64,000 nt of DNA from Flaviflexus ciconiae (GCF_003971195.1 NZ_CP034593.1:186001-250000), one strand, 5' to 3'; shown: positions 10,396 through 19,368, counted from the stretch's first letter. Translations and numbers: made by a program. The notes: generated by a model from the sequence alone, not told the origin.

Positions 10396-10482
10396 GCACG
10401 CTTTGAATAGCATCCACCCGCTGGCAATTCCATCTACGTCGCAGGTCCTAAGGAAACCGCGACGGGAAAGGGCGCAGGCCCG

Positions 10483-10881
10483 ATGACAATGACAGACCCT
10501 ATCGCAGACATGCTGACGCGTCTGCGAAACGCCAACTCGGCGTACCACGACACGGTTTCCATGCCGTACTCGAAGCTCAAGGGAGCAATCTCTGAGATCC
10601 TCGTCCGCGAGGGTTACATCGCGAGCTTCGACGTTGACGATGCAGAGGTCGGTAAGACCCTCACGCTCAACCTGAAATTTGGACCGAACCGTGAGCGCTC
10701 GCTCGCCGGCCTTCGTCGTATCTCGAAGCCCGGTCTGCGCGTTTACGCAAAGTCGACAAAGCTGCCCACCGTCCTCGGTGGCCTCGGCGTGGCAATTCTT
10801 TCCACGTCCTCTGGCCTGCTGACGGACCGTGAGGCCAAGGATAAGGGTGTAGGCGGAGAAGTCCTCGCCTACATCTGGTAA
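10483..10881 (+). CDS. rpsH: 30S ribosomal protein S8
   Basis: S8 (132 residues) binds the central domain of 16S rRNA and, in E. coli, represses the spc operon. The start [20 protein letters not shown] and the end [11 protein letters not shown] are canonical. A second ATG two codons in (10489) is also possible. It is separated by 87 nt from rplE, a gap where rpsN would be expected, and by 15 nt from rplF. Confidence 0.97.
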   Translation: MTMTDPIADMLTRLRNANSAYHDTVSMPYSKLKGAISEILVREGYIASFDVDDAEVGKTLTLNLKFGPNRERSLAGLRRISKPGLRVYAKSTKLPTVLGGLGVAILSTSSGLLTDREAKDKGVGGEVLAYIW

Positions 10882-10896
10882 GGGAGGTACACAGAT

Positions 10897-11433
10897 ATGT
10901 CTCGTATTGGCAAGCTGCCTGTGACCATCCCGTCCGGTGTTGACGTCACCATCGACGGCCAGCTCGTTACGGTGAAGGGCCCCAAGGGCACCCTCTCCTA
11001 CGAGGTTCCGGCCCCGATTACGGTCGCTCAGGAGGACGGCGCGGTAGTCGTGTCCCGTCCCGATGACGAGCGCGAGTCGCGTTCGCTGCACGGCCTGGTC
11101 CGCACACTCATCTTCAACAACGTTACCGGCGTGACCGAGGGCTTCTCCAAGAAGCTCGAGATCGTTGGCACGGGCTACCGCGCACAGGCCAAGGGTTCCG
11201 ACCTTGAACTGTCGCTCGGCTACTCGCACACGATCTCGGTCAAGGCTCCCGAAGGAATTACGTTCCAGCTCGAGGGCAACAACAAGATCACGGTTAGCGG
11301 TATTGACAAGCAGCAGGTTGGCGAGATCGCGGCTAACATCCGCAAGCTCCGCAAGCCTGAACCGTACAAGGGCAAGGGCGTTCGCTACGAAGGCGAGCAC
11401 GTCCGCCGCAAGGCCGGAAAGGCTGGTAAGTGA
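10897..11433 (+). CDS. rplF: 50S ribosomal protein L6
   Basis: L6 (178 residues) consists of two similar RNA-binding domains near the base of the L7/L12 stalk and the GTPase centre. Seen: [17 protein letters not shown] at the start, the first-domain [17 protein letters not shown], and the C-terminal signature [20 protein letters not shown]. An AAGGGAGG site precedes the ATG. The stop overlaps rplR by 4 nt. Confidence 0.98.
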   Translation: MSRIGKLPVTIPSGVDVTIDGQLVTVKGPKGTLSYEVPAPITVAQEDGAVVVSRPDDERESRSLHGLVRTLIFNNVTGVTEGFSKKLEIVGTGYRAQAKGSDLELSLGYSHTISVKAPEGITFQLEGNNKITVSGIDKQQVGEIAANIRKLRKPEPYKGKGVRYEGEHVRRKAGKAGK

Positions 11434-11804
11434 TGGCTGTCTCGATCAAGGGCAAGGGCAAGTTTGTTGCCCGCAAGCGTCGGCACCTTCGCCTTCGCAA
11501 GAAGATCACCGGTACCGCCGCGCGCCCGCGTCTCGTCGTTACCCGATCCAACCGCCACATCGTGGCCCAGGTTATCGACGATCTGGCTGGCGCAACCATT
11601 GCGTCCGCTTCGTCGCTCGAAGCAGACCTCCGGGCAGATGATGGTGACAAGACCGCTAAGGCACGAAAGGTCGGCGAACTCGTCGGCGAACGTGCCAAGG
11701 CTGCAGGTGTTGACTCCGTGGTATTCGACCGCGGCGGTAACCAGTACCATGGTCGCGTAGCGGCAGTGGCAGACGGTGCCCGCGAGTCCGGTCTGACCCT
11801 GTAG
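11430..11804 (+). CDS. rplR: 50S ribosomal protein L18
   Basis: L18 (124 residues) mediates the attachment of 5S rRNA to the large subunit with L5. It has the basic N-terminal tail ([22 protein letters not shown]) and the conserved [16 protein letters not shown] and [18 protein letters not shown] segments. ATG overlaps the rplF stop (ATGA-type coupling). A 26-nt spacer leads to rpsE. Confidence 0.97.
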   Translation: MMAVSIKGKGKFVARKRRHLRLRKKITGTAARPRLVVTRSNRHIVAQVIDDLAGATIASASSLEADLRADDGDKTAKARKVGELVGERAKAAGVDSVVFDRGGNQYHGRVAAVADGARESGLTL

Positions 11805-11830
11805 CGACGGAACGAGAGTAGAGGAAAACT

Positions 11831-12535
11831 ATGGCTGCATCGCAGCGTCGGACCAACGGTCCGCAAGACGGCGAGCGCAACAATGAGCGTTCCGGTTCCG
11901 ACCGTCCCAGGGGACGTCGGGGCAACAACGACCGTCGCAACGAACAGAAAGACGCCTACATCGAGCGCGTCGTCACCATCAACCGTGTGTCGAAGGTGGT
12001 GAAGGGTGGCCGTCGCTTCTCCTTCACGGCTCTCGTCGTCGTCGGTGATGGCAACGGCACCGTCGGTGTTGGCTACGGCAAGGCCAAGGAAGTGCCCCAG
12101 GCTATTTCCAAGGGCACCGAGGAAGCGAAGAAGAACTTCTTCCGCGTCCCGCTCATTGGCCGCACGATCCCGCACATCACCCAGGGTGAGGACGCCGCAG
12201 GCGTTGTCTTCCTGCGCCCGGCGTCCCCGGGTACCGGCGTTATCGCCGGCGGTCCGGTCCGTGCAGTCATGGAAGCCGCTGGCATTCATGACATCCTGAC
12301 CAAGTCGCTGGGTTCGTCCAACGCCATCAACATCGTCCGCGCAGCCGTGGCAGCGCTTCGCCAGCTCGAGCAGCCCGAGGCTGTTGCCGCACGTCGTGGC
12401 AAGTCCCTCGAGCAGGTCGCTCCTGCCGCGATGCTCCGCCAGCGCGCGTCCTACGACGCCGAGCAGCGTGAGAAGCAGGCAGCCGAGGCGGCTGAGGCCG
12501 AGAACGAAGCTGCTGCGTCCGGAGTTGGTGCGTGA
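11831..12535 (+). CDS. rpsE: 30S ribosomal protein S5
   Basis: S5 lines the mRNA entry and helps maintain decoding accuracy. The 234-residue form is longer than the roughly 170 of E. coli, with a disordered, basic N-terminal extension of about 40 residues and an alanine/glutamate-rich tail of about 30, both common in actinobacteria. The double-stranded RNA-binding fold starts at [23 protein letters not shown] and contains [13 protein letters not shown]; the C-terminal domain has [12 protein letters not shown]. The stop shares one base with the rpmD start. Confidence 0.97.
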   Translation: MAASQRRTNGPQDGERNNERSGSDRPRGRRGNNDRRNEQKDAYIERVVTINRVSKVVKGGRRFSFTALVVVGDGNGTVGVGYGKAKEVPQAISKGTEEAKKNFFRVPLIGRTIPHITQGEDAAGVVFLRPASPGTGVIAGGPVRAVMEAAGIHDILTKSLGSSNAINIVRAAVAALRQLEQPEAVAARRGKSLEQVAPAAMLRQRASYDAEQREKQAAEAAEAENEAAASGVGA

Positions 12536-12708
12536 TGCTGAAGATTACCCAGACCAAGTCCACCATCGGTGGAACCAAGAAGCAGAGGGACACGATGCTG
12601 TCGCTCGGCCTGCGCAAGATCGGCCAGTCCGTCGAGCGTGAGGATCGTCCCGAGGTTCGTGGAATGATTAACATCGTTTCGCACCTCGTCACCGTAGAGG
12701 AGGCATGA
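12535..12708 (+). CDS. rpmD: 50S ribosomal protein L30
   Basis: L30 (57 residues) is a small ferredoxin-like protein of the large subunit. The translation starts [20 protein letters not shown] and continues [19 protein letters not shown], then [15 protein letters not shown], all typical of the family. Its ATG overlaps the rpsE stop (TGATG), and its own stop overlaps the start region of rplO. It fills the exact rpsE-rplO gap expected in the spc operon. Confidence 0.95.
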   Translation: MLKITQTKSTIGGTKKQRDTMLSLGLRKIGQSVEREDRPEVRGMINIVSHLVTVEEA

Positions 12709-13165
12709 TGTCGAAAAACACGAACGACGTCACCAAGCTTCACGATCTCGCTCCCGCGCCGGGTTCACACAAGTCGAAGACTCGTGTCGGCCGTGGTGAG
12801 GGCTCGAAGGGCAAGACCGCGGGTCGCGGAACCAAGGGCACGAAGGCCCGCTACCAGGTTCCGATCGGCTTCGAAGGTGGCCAGATGCCGCTGCACATGC
12901 GTATGCCGAAGCTGCGCGGGTTCAAGAACCCGTTCCGCGTCGAATACCAGGTTGTGAACCTGGATCGCATCAACTCCCTCTTCCCGAGGGCGGCGACGTC
13001 ACCGTCGAGGAGCTCGTAGCCAAGGGTGCGGTCCGCAAGGGCCACCCGGTGAAGGTTCTCGGCACGGGCGAGATCTCGGTCAAGGTCTCCGTGGCAGTTG
13101 ACAAGTGGTCGGCTTCCGCGCAGAAGAAGATCGAAGCCGCCGGCGGAACCATTTCCGCGCGATGA
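12708..13165 (+). CDS. rplO: 50S ribosomal protein L15, split by a one-base frameshift
   Basis: L15 is a late-assembling protein next to L35 and 5S rRNA. The first frame ([54 protein letters not shown]) runs normally to INSLFP, then becomes nonsense and stops at 13019. The rest of the protein ([17 protein letters not shown] to the TGA at 13163-13165) continues in the next frame from 12986. Adding one C to the CCC run at 12983-12985 restores a 152-residue protein of normal length. L15 is near-essential, so a sequencing error is likelier than a real mutation. ATG at 12705 is an alternative start, two in-frame methionines apart. Confidence 0.93.
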
Positions 13166-13178
13166 AGTTCATCTAGCC

Positions 13179-13208
13179 AACGAGGCGGGCCAATCGGCCC
13201 GCCTCGTT
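13179..13208 (+). terminator. Terminator at the end of the S10-spc operon
   Basis: A perfect 13-bp stem (13179-13191 with 13196-13208) and AATC loop lie 14 bases after the rplO stop. The T-rich tail is short, but stem stability is high. It separates the ribosomal genes from secY. Confidence 0.85.
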
Positions 13209-13280
13209 GCACGCTTACCAAGCACGTAAGTATCGAGTTTCAGGCCTTGAATCGGTCATAGCGATTCGCGTCAGTCACGA

Positions 13281-13286
13281 TACACT
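13281..13286 (+). promoter_or_regulatory. Candidate -10 element for secY-adk-map
   Basis: TACACT lies 40 nt upstream of the secY start, between the spc terminator and secY, where a new promoter is needed. No good -35 is found at 16-18 bp, so the call rests on the hexamer and position only. Confidence 0.35.
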
Positions 13287-13326
13287 GACTTGTGGCCCGC
13301 ACGGGCCATACCATCAAGGAGGAAGT

Positions 13327-14613
13327 TTGCTTTCCGCATTCGTCTCGGCCTTCCGCACACCGGACCTGCGCCGCAAGCTGCTGTTCACGCTGGGCATTAT
13401 CGTCATTTACCGATTCGGCACCTACATGCCTGCCCCGGGCGTCAGCTATGAAAACGTCCAGGTGTGTTTGAACCAGTCCGGTTCCGAGGGCCTGCTGCCC
13501 ATGCTCAACATGTTCTCGGGCGGGGCCATGTTCCAGATGTCGGTGTTTGCGCTCGGCATCATGCCCTACATTACTGCCTCGATTATTGTGCAGCTCCTGC
13601 GGGTTGTTATCCCGCGGTTCGAAGAGCTCCAAAAGGAAGGCCAGTCGGGCCAGGCCAAGCTCACGCAGTACACCCGTTACCTCACCATCGGCCTTGCCGT
13701 CATGCAGTCCGCCGTTGTTATCACCGTGGCGAACTCCAGCCTCTTCCTCGGATGTACGGTTGATCCGTTCCCCGACACCTCGGCAGGCATGGTCCTCATG
13801 GCTATTCTTGCGATGACCGCGGGTACCGGCCTCATCATGTGGATGGGTGAGCAGATCACCGAACGCGGCGTCGGCAATGGCATGTCGATCCTCATCTTCG
13901 CCGGTATCTGTGCGTCCTTCCCGCCCGCCATGGGCCAGGTGCTCATGTCGTCCAACGGCGTCCGCAACTTCATCCTGATCCTCGCTCTGTTCCTCGCAAT
14001 CACCCTTGTTGTTGTGTTTGTTGAGCAGTCGCAGCGCCGCATTCCCGTGCAGTACGCCAAGCGCGTTGTTGGCCGCCGCACCTACGGTGGTTCGACCACT
14101 TACATCCCGATCAAGATCAACATGGCGAACGTCATCCCGGTTATCTTCGCGTCCTCCCTCCTGGCACTGCCGACGATGGCGATCCAGTTCGGTGACCCGA
14201 ATGCGGGCTGGGTTCAGTGGCTGGCAGCTAACTACAACCAGACGTCCTGGCTCTACCTGCTGACCTTCGCTCTTCTCATCATCTTCTTCGCATTCTTCTA
14301 CACATCGATCACGTTCAACCCCGAAGAGGTTGCGGACAACATGAAGCGCTACGGCGGCTTTATCCCCGGCATCCGTGCCGGTGCTCCAACCGCCCAGTAC
14401 CTGAAGAACGTCATCACCAGGATTACGTGGGTGGGTTCGTTCTACCTCGCGATTATCGCGCTCATCCCGACTGTGATCTTCACCCAGATGGGCATCACGA
14501 TGATGGCATTCGGCGGAACGTCGATCATCATTATCGTGGGCGTCGGCCTCCAGACCGTGAAGGACATCGACGCTCAGCTCCAGCAACGACACTACGAAGG
14601 TTTCCTCCGATGA
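13327..14613 (+). CDS. secY: Protein translocase subunit SecY
   Basis: SecY (428 residues) is the channel of the Sec translocon in the cytoplasmic membrane, with SecE and SecG. Ten hydrophobic segments are visible. Motifs include FVSAFRTPDLRRKLLFTLG at the N-terminus, the plug-domain region LNMFSGGAMFQMSVFALGIMPYITASII, and the C5 loop FYTSITFNPEEVADNMKRYGGFIPGIRAG. The start is TTG with AAGGAGG 5 nt upstream; earlier in-frame starts have no ribosome binding site and add non-homologous residues. The stop overlaps adk by 4 nt (ATGA). Confidence 0.97.
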   Translation: MLSAFVSAFRTPDLRRKLLFTLGIIVIYRFGTYMPAPGVSYENVQVCLNQSGSEGLLPMLNMFSGGAMFQMSVFALGIMPYITASIIVQLLRVVIPRFEELQKEGQSGQAKLTQYTRYLTIGLAVMQSAVVITVANSSLFLGCTVDPFPDTSAGMVLMAILAMTAGTGLIMWMGEQITERGVGNGMSILIFAGICASFPPAMGQVLMSSNGVRNFILILALFLAITLVVVFVEQSQRRIPVQYAKRVVGRRTYGGSTTYIPIKINMANVIPVIFASSLLALPTMAIQFGDPNAGWVQWLAANYNQTSWLYLLTFALLIIFFAFFYTSITFNPEEVADNMKRYGGFIPGIRAGAPTAQYLKNVITRITWVGSFYLAIIALIPTVIFTQMGITMMAFGGTSIIIIVGVGLQTVKDIDAQLQQRHYEGFLR

Positions 14614-15179
14614 AGCGAATGATTATCCTCGGTGCCCCCGGCGCCGGCAAGGGCACCCAAGCAAAGGTTCTCTGCGAGAAGCTCGGCATTCCCCAGATCT
14701 CCACCGGAGCGATTTTCCGTGCCAACATTTCTGAAGGCACCGACCTCGGCAAGCTCGCCCAGGGCTACATCGATCGCGGCGAGTTCGTCCCGGACGAGAT
14801 CACCGATTCCCTGGTGAAGGACCGTCTCCACCAGGAGGACACCCAGGACGGCTTCCTCCTCGACGGCTACCCCCGCACACTCGCGCAGGTTGGTGCTCTT
14901 GACGAGATCCTTCTCGAGCAGGGCCACACCCTCGACATCGTCATTGAGCTCGTCACCGAGCGCGAGGCTCTTGTCGAGCGTCTCCTCAAGCGCGCCGAGA
15001 TCGAAGGCCGCGCGGACGACACCGAGGACGTTATTAGGCGCCGCATGGAGGTCTACCTCGAGCAGACCAAGCCGCTGTCCCGCGTGTACGAGCAGCGTGG
15101 CATCCTCGTCGAAATTGATGGTCTTGGCACCATCGAAGAGGTCCAGGAGCGCATCCGCGAAGCGATCCAGGGACGTTGA
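14610..15179 (+). CDS. adk: Adenylate kinase
   Basis: Adenylate kinase converts ATP plus AMP into two ADP in the cytoplasm. The P-loop GAPGAGKGTQ is at residues 8-17, followed by the AMP-binding ISTGAIFRANI and LLDGYPRTLAQ. At 189 residues it is the short form, with a small LID lacking the zinc-binding cysteines. ATG overlaps the secY stop, and the TGA stop shares its A with the map ATG. The secY-adk-map order is the standard actinobacterial arrangement. Confidence 0.97.
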   Translation: MKRMIILGAPGAGKGTQAKVLCEKLGIPQISTGAIFRANISEGTDLGKLAQGYIDRGEFVPDEITDSLVKDRLHQEDTQDGFLLDGYPRTLAQVGALDEILLEQGHTLDIVIELVTEREALVERLLKRAEIEGRADDTEDVIRRRMEVYLEQTKPLSRVYEQRGILVEIDGLGTIEEVQERIREAIQGR

Positions 15180-16006
15180 TGTTCGGACGGGAATCGATCG
15201 AGTACAAGTCGAACGAGCAGATCCTCAAGATTCGGGAAGCGGCCCTCGTTGTTGCCGACATCCACGATGCTCTGCGCGAGGCCGCGAAACCCGGTGTTAC
15301 CACCGGGGAACTTGATCTCGTCGCTGCCCGCGTCCTCCAGGACGCGGGAGCCCGCTCCAACTTCCTTGGCTATTACGACTACCCGGCCAACGCCTGCATC
15401 TCGGTCAACGAGGTCATCGTGCACGGGATCCCGGGGGACCGGGTCCTCACGGATACCGATATTGTTTCGTTTGACTGCGGGGCAATCGTCGACGGCTGGC
15501 ATGGGGATGCGTGCTTCACGCTCTGCATGCCGAATGCCTCCGAAGCGGACCGCAAGCTGTCGGAATACACGGAGACCGCCATGTGGGCTGGCATCGCCGC
15601 CCTCGCCACCGCCAAGCACGTGGGTGAAGTTGGGGGAGCGATCGAAGACTATGTGGATTCGTTCCCCGAGGACAACCGTCCCGGTCTCGTTGAGGAGTAC
15701 ATGGGCCACGGCATCGGTTCCGCCATGCACCAGCCCCCGGATGTCCTCAACTATCGCGCAAAGAACAAGGGCGCGAAGCTGAAGCCCGGCATGGTGCTTT
15801 GCGTAGAGCCGATGCTGACCATCGGCAGCCCCGAGAGCAAGGTTCTCGAGGATGACTGGACGGTCATCACGACCGACGGTTCGAACGCGAGCCACTGGGA
15901 GCATGAGGTTGCCATCCACAAGGGCGGCATCTGGGTGCTGACGGCGCGCGATGGGGGAGCGGAAGGCCTGAGGCCCTTCGGCGTGACCCCGGTCCCGCTC
16001 GGCTGA
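15179..16006 (+). CDS. map: Methionine aminopeptidase, type I
   Basis: MetAP removes the initiator methionine from nascent proteins. The 275-residue protein has the pita-bread fold motifs: NEVIVHGIPGDRVL, the metal ligands in IVSFDCGAIVDGWHGDAC (two aspartates), GHGIGSAMHQPPDV (histidine), and CVEPML and EHEVAIH (glutamates). I chose ATG at 15179 rather than the TTG at 15176 because it overlaps the adk stop by one base. The gene closes the secY operon. Confidence 0.97.
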   Translation: MFGRESIEYKSNEQILKIREAALVVADIHDALREAAKPGVTTGELDLVAARVLQDAGARSNFLGYYDYPANACISVNEVIVHGIPGDRVLTDTDIVSFDCGAIVDGWHGDACFTLCMPNASEADRKLSEYTETAMWAGIAALATAKHVGEVGGAIEDYVDSFPEDNRPGLVEEYMGHGIGSAMHQPPDVLNYRAKNKGAKLKPGMVLCVEPMLTIGSPESKVLEDDWTVITTDGSNASHWEHEVAIHKGGIWVLTARDGGAEGLRPFGVTPVPLG

Positions 16007-16094
16007 TCCGTTCGAAACGGAATCAGGACTCCGTTCGAGAAACCGATCGAAAGTTCTGGAATCGGTACCAGATCAGAACGAACTCTATATATTC

Positions 16095-16141
16095 ATGATG
16101 AAGGCTCGGTCGGATGAAACATCTGGCCGGGCCTTCATCAT
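16095..16141 (+). terminator. Terminator after map
   Basis: An 11-bp perfect outer stem (16095-16105 with 16131-16141) is extended inward by a partly paired CGGTC/GGCCG segment. A weaker inverted repeat near 16013-16046 lies just before. There is no long T-run; termination is inferred from position. Confidence 0.65.
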
Positions 16142-16310
16142 TGCCTAAGGTTCCTCTTGCTCTTTCCCCGGGTGTGTGCCGTTACACGCGTATCGGCACT
16201 ATAAAACGGGGCGCCCATCCTCTAAACTGAATAGTCGGTGCCTTGTACCAGCAGGGATACCGTAGCTATCAACCGATAGCACTAGAAGATTAACTGCGTT
16301 AGCGGGGGTT
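16142..16310 (+). promoter_or_regulatory. Promoter/leader region of the infA-rpoA operon
   Basis: This 169-bp region must hold the promoter for infA. TAAACT at 16223-16228 and TATAAA at 16200-16205 both resemble -10 elements; neither has a convincing -35. A purine-rich GCGGGGG site lies just before the infA ATG. Confidence 0.35.
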
Positions 16311-16532
16311 ATGGCGAAAAAAGAAGGCGTCATCGAGGTCGAGGGCACTGTCTCAGAGGCATTGCCCAACGCGATGTTCCGTGTAGAGCTGACAAATGGG
16401 CACATTGTGCTCGCCCACATTTCGGGCAAGATGCGTCAGCACTACATCAAGATTCTGCCCGAGGACCGGGTCGTTGTGGAGCTCACTCCTTACGATCTGA
16501 CCCGCGGTCGCATCGTCTATCGCTACAAGTAA
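16311..16532 (+). CDS. infA: Translation initiation factor IF-1
   Basis: IF-1 (73 residues, typical) binds the A site of the 30S subunit and stabilises the initiation complex. It is an OB-fold protein with the unmistakable sequence [38 protein letters not shown] and [12 protein letters not shown]. It leads the second translation operon (infA-rpmJ-rpsM-rpsK-rpoA-rplQ). Confidence 0.98.
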   Translation: MAKKEGVIEVEGTVSEALPNAMFRVELTNGHIVLAHISGKMRQHYIKILPEDRVVVELTPYDLTRGRIVYRYK

Positions 16533-16547
16533 GCCCCGCTCTACACC

Positions 16548-16571
16548 AAGCCCGGGAACCCTTCCGGGCTT
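16548..16571 (+). other. Hairpin between infA and rpmJ
   Basis: An 8-bp perfect stem AAGCCCGG/CCGGGCTT (16548-16555, 16564-16571) lies in the 53-nt infA-rpmJ spacer. There is no U-tract after it, so it may be an attenuator or an RNA processing or stability element rather than a full terminator. Confidence 0.5.
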
Positions 16572-16585
16572 AAAGAAGGTTGGAC

Positions 16586-16699
16586 ATGAAGGTCAAGCCA
16601 AGCGTGAAGCGCATCTGTGACAGCTGCAAGGTGATCCGTCGCCACGGCAACGTCATGGTTATTTGCACGAACCCACGGCACAAGCAGCGCCAGGGCTGA
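16586..16699 (+). CDS. rpmJ: 50S ribosomal protein L36 (zinc-binding form)
   Basis: L36 is the smallest large-subunit protein, here 37 residues: [20 protein letters not shown] then [17 protein letters not shown]. The zinc ribbon is intact: Cys11, Cys14, Cys27 and His32 give the C+ form. Its position between infA and rpsM is standard. A 120-nt spacer follows before rpsM. Confidence 0.95.
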   Translation: MKVKPSVKRICDSCKVIRRHGNVMVICTNPRHKQRQG

Positions 16700-16819
16700 A
16701 TCCCTGGAAGCGGGCACACGCCCGCGACAGCGCTACAGATCAACCCGGGGCCCGGAGGCCCTGGACCAGGAACTGGACGGTAGCGCACCACACCTCCGGC
16801 CTACCAACAGGAGTAAACG

Positions 16820-17187
16820 TTGGCACGTATTTCAGGTGTTGACCTCCCCGCGAGAAGCGGGTCGAGGTTGCTCTCACCTACATTTATGGCATTGGGCGCA
16901 CCCGCGCCTCCGAGATCCTTGCCGCAACTGGCGTCTCGCCCGACGTTCGGATGAAGGACATTTCCGAAGAGGACCTGGTGAAGATTCGCCAGTTCATCGA
17001 AGGCAACTACGAGGTGGAGGGTGACCTTCGCCGCGAGGTTCAGGCCGACATCCGTCGCAAGATCGAAATTGGCAGCTACCAGGGTATCCGCCACCGTCGC
17101 GGCCTGCCCGTCCGCGGCCAGCGCACCAAGACCAACGCACGCACGCGTAAGGGTCCGAAGCGCACCGTTGCAGGCAAGAAGAAGTAG
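16820..17187 (+). CDS. rpsM: 30S ribosomal protein S13, split by a one-base frameshift
   Basis: S13 contacts P-site tRNA and forms intersubunit bridges from the head of the 30S. Translation starts at TTG 16820 (CAGGAG 6 nt upstream) with [10 protein letters not shown], the normal family start, then loses frame. The expected [20 protein letters not shown] resumes in the next frame and continues through [16 protein letters not shown] and [20 protein letters not shown] to the end. One extra C in the CCCC run at 16846-16849 restores 122 residues. As S13 is practically essential, I treat this as a sequencing error. Confidence 0.93.
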
Positions 17188-17228
17188 TTCGCGCTAGCGA
17201 ACCGATGATCTCAAGGAGAATGTAGATA

Positions 17229-17627
17229 ATGCCCCCCAAGTCACGTACTGCTGCTCGCCCGCGTCGGGCGATGCGCAAGAACATTGTTAACGGACAGGTC
17301 CACATCAAGTCGACCTTCAATAACACCATCGTTACCATCACCGACCCGACCGGTGCCGTCCTCGCGACCGCATCGTCCGGCATGATGGGTTTCAAGGGCT
17401 CTCGTAAGTCCACCCCTTACGCTGCACAGCTCGCCGCCGAGACGGCTGCTCGTCGCGCCATGGAGACCGGCCTCAAGAAGGTTGACGTCTTTGTTAAGGG
17501 CCCCGGCTCGGGCCGCGAAACCGCGATCCGTACCCTGACCGCCAACGGCCTCGAGGTCACCTCCATTCAGGACGTCACCCCGCAGGCTCACAACGGTTGC
17601 CGCCCGCCCAAGCGCCGCCGCGTCTGA
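17229..17627 (+). CDS. rpsK: 30S ribosomal protein S11
   Basis: S11 (132 residues) lies on the platform of the small subunit and helps select tRNA at the E and P sites. Family segments: [41 protein letters not shown] and the terminal [18 protein letters not shown]. It follows rpsM after 41 nt with an AAGGAGAA site. rpsD, which often comes next, is missing; rpoA follows after 76 nt. Confidence 0.98.
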   Translation: MPPKSRTAARPRRAMRKNIVNGQVHIKSTFNNTIVTITDPTGAVLATASSGMMGFKGSRKSTPYAAQLAAETAARRAMETGLKKVDVFVKGPGSGRETAIRTLTANGLEVTSIQDVTPQAHNGCRPPKRRRV

Positions 17628-17703
17628 TTGTTAATCCGGGCCATCCGGCACCGGTTCCGTACTGCAGTGTCATATAGCGGTCACTGCTGAAAGGAAATAC
17701 ATC

Positions 17704-18708
17704 GTGCAAATCGCACAGCGTCCCGTCCTCTCCGAGGAAGTCGTCTCCGAGTACCGTGCACGGTTCATTCTTGAGCCGCTCGAGCCGGGCTTCGGCTACA
17801 CCCTGGGCAACTCCCTTCGCCGCACCCTGCTGTCGTCTATCCCGGGCGCAGCAGTCACTTCGATCAAGATCGACTCGGTTCTTCACGAGTTCACCACGAT
17901 CGAGGGCGTGAAGGAAGATGTCTCCGAGATCATCCTGAACATCAAGGAACTCGTTGTCTCCTCCGAGAACGACGAGCCCGTTCAGATGTATGTTCGCAAG
18001 CAGGGCCCGGGTGTCGTCACCGCTGGTGACATCAACCCGCCCGCAGGTGTAGAGATCCACAACCCGGACCTCGTCATTGCCAATCTCAACGAGAAGGGCA
18101 AGATCGAGATCGACCTCATTGTCGAGCGTGGCCGCGGATATGTGTCCGCCGCGCAGAACAAGGACCCCGAGGCCGAGATTGGTCGTATCCCCGTCGATTC
18201 GATCTACTCGCCGGTTCTCCAGGTCTCGTACAAGGTCGAAGCTACTCGTGTTGAGCAGCGCACCGACTTCGACAAGCTCATCATTGATGTCGAGACGAAG
18301 CCGTCGACGAATCCTCGCGACGCATTTGCTTCTGCTGGCAAGACGCTTGTCGAGCTCTTCGGACTCGCAGCGGAACTCAACCTCGAGGCTGAGGGTATCG
18401 AGCTCGGCGAAGCACCGGTGGAGGAAACGCAGTCGTCTGACCTGCAGCGCCCCATCACCATTCTGAATCTCCCCGCACGTTCGCAGAACTGCCTGCAGCG
18501 TGAGGGAATCGAAACCATTGGCCAGCTCATCCTGCGCTCTGAGGCAGATCTGCTGGATATTCGTAACTTCGGTGCGAAGTCGATTGAGGACGTGAAGGAC
18601 GAGCTCGCAAAGCTTGACCTTCAGCTCAAGGATTCGCCGGCCGGCTTCATGGGCGGCTTCGACGATTCCTACGGTTCGTCCATGTTCAGCGACGACGCCT
18701 CGCACTGA
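17704..18708 (+). CDS. rpoA: DNA-directed RNA polymerase alpha subunit
   Basis: The alpha subunit (334 residues) dimerises to start RNA polymerase assembly and contacts regulators and UP elements through its C-terminal domain. N-terminal domain: [20 protein letters not shown] and [17 protein letters not shown]-terminal domain from about residue 245: [20 protein letters not shown] and [14 protein letters not shown]. The GTG start has AAAGGAAA upstream. Cotranscribed with rplQ 21 nt downstream. Confidence 0.98.
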   Translation: MQIAQRPVLSEEVVSEYRARFILEPLEPGFGYTLGNSLRRTLLSSIPGAAVTSIKIDSVLHEFTTIEGVKEDVSEIILNIKELVVSSENDEPVQMYVRKQGPGVVTAGDINPPAGVEIHNPDLVIANLNEKGKIEIDLIVERGRGYVSAAQNKDPEAEIGRIPVDSIYSPVLQVSYKVEATRVEQRTDFDKLIIDVETKPSTNPRDAFASAGKTLVELFGLAAELNLEAEGIELGEAPVEETQSSDLQRPITILNLPARSQNCLQREGIETIGQLILRSEADLLDIRNFGAKSIEDVKDELAKLDLQLKDSPAGFMGGFDDSYGSSMFSDDASH

Positions 18709-18729
18709 CAATAATTTCAAGGAGACATC

Positions 18730-19305
18730 ATGCCTCAGCCCGCTAAGGGTCCCCGCCTCGGGGGAAGCGCCGCACACGAAAAGGCCATGCTGGCCAATCT
18801 CGCGAAGGCCCTGTTCGAGCACGGCTCGATCACGACCACCGAGAAGCGTGCACAGCGCCTCCAGCCGTACGCGGAACGTATCATCACCAAGGCGAAGAAG
18901 GGCACGACCGCCGCTCGCCGTGACGTCCTCAAGGACATCACGGACCGCTCGGCCGTTGCCATCCTCTTCGAGGAGCTCGCCCCGACCTTCGCCGAGCGTC
19001 AGGGTGGCTACACCCGTATCGTCAAGGTAGGCAACCGCAAGGGTGACAACGCCCCCATGGCCATCATCTCGCTCGTCACCGAGCCCGTCTCGCCGAAGCA
19101 GGCTGTTGTTGCCGAGGCCGAGAAGGCTGCCGTCAAGGCTGCTGACGCCGACGAGACCGTTGAGTCGCCGGAGTCCGCTGATTCGGTCGATTCGCCTGAG
19201 TCCGCCGATTCCGTTGATTCGCCTGAGTCCGCCGATTCCGTTGATTCGGCAGAGTCCGCCGAGTCGGCAGAGTCCACCGAGGACAAGGTCGAAGACGACA
19301 AGTAG
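18730..19305 (+). CDS. rplQ: 50S ribosomal protein L17 with acidic repeat tail
   Basis: L17 sits near the exit tunnel. The first 120 residues are a normal L17: [40 protein letters not shown] and [20 protein letters not shown]. After that comes a tail of about 60 residues of alternating serine, acid and alanine, with the unit SPESADSVD repeated nearly perfectly and ending in [10 protein letters not shown]. Acidic tails occur in other actinobacterial L17 proteins, but this one is an evident DNA-level tandem repeat. Last gene of the rpoA operon. Confidence 0.96.
   Translation: MPQPAKGPRLGGSAAHEKAMLANLAKALFEHGSITTTEKRAQRLQPYAERIITKAKKGTTAARRDVLKDITDRSAVAILFEELAPTFAERQGGYTRIVKVGNRKGDNAPMAIISLVTEPVSPKQAVVAEAEKAAVKAADADETVESPESADSVDSPESADSVDSPESADSVDSAESAESAESTEDKVEDDK
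19166..19270 (+). repeat. 27-bp coding tandem repeat in the rplQ tail
   Basis: The unit encoding SPESADSVD occurs three times in near-identical form, followed by degenerate SAES copies. The repeat keeps the reading frame (27 bp), so copy number can change without breaking the gene. Confidence 0.8.
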
Positions 19306-19320
19306 AACATTGGAAGTGGT

Positions 19321-19344
19321 GGGGTCGAGGTTTTCCTCGGCCCC
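19321..19344 (+). terminator. First terminator after rplQ
   Basis: A 10-bp stem with one G-T mismatch (19321-19330 with 19335-19344) and a TTTT loop starts 15 bases after the rplQ stop. It is backed up by a second terminator 25 bp further on. Confidence 0.7.
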
Positions 19345-19368
19345 ATTACTTATTCCAGGCATCATTCA

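Noticed and set aside
9739..11400. Long minus-strand open frame of 553 codons under rplX-rplF
   Set aside because: It lies wholly opposite proven ribosomal genes, and its composition (Leu, Val, Arg, Asp, Ala) is what the complement of such codon usage gives. It has no family features.
13247..13286. TTGAAT and TACACT as a complete secY promoter
   Set aside because: The spacing is 28 bp, too long for a sigma-70 type promoter; only the -10 was kept, at low confidence.
13240..14592. Minus-strand open frame of 450 codons rich in His, Asp and Glu
   Set aside because: It is antisense to secY; the polar composition is the reverse reading of membrane-helix codons.
17575..19365. Minus-strand open frame of 596 codons with GGLRRINGI repeats
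   Set aside because: It is the complement of rpsK, rpoA and the repeated rplQ tail; the repeats are the reverse reading of the acidic tail.
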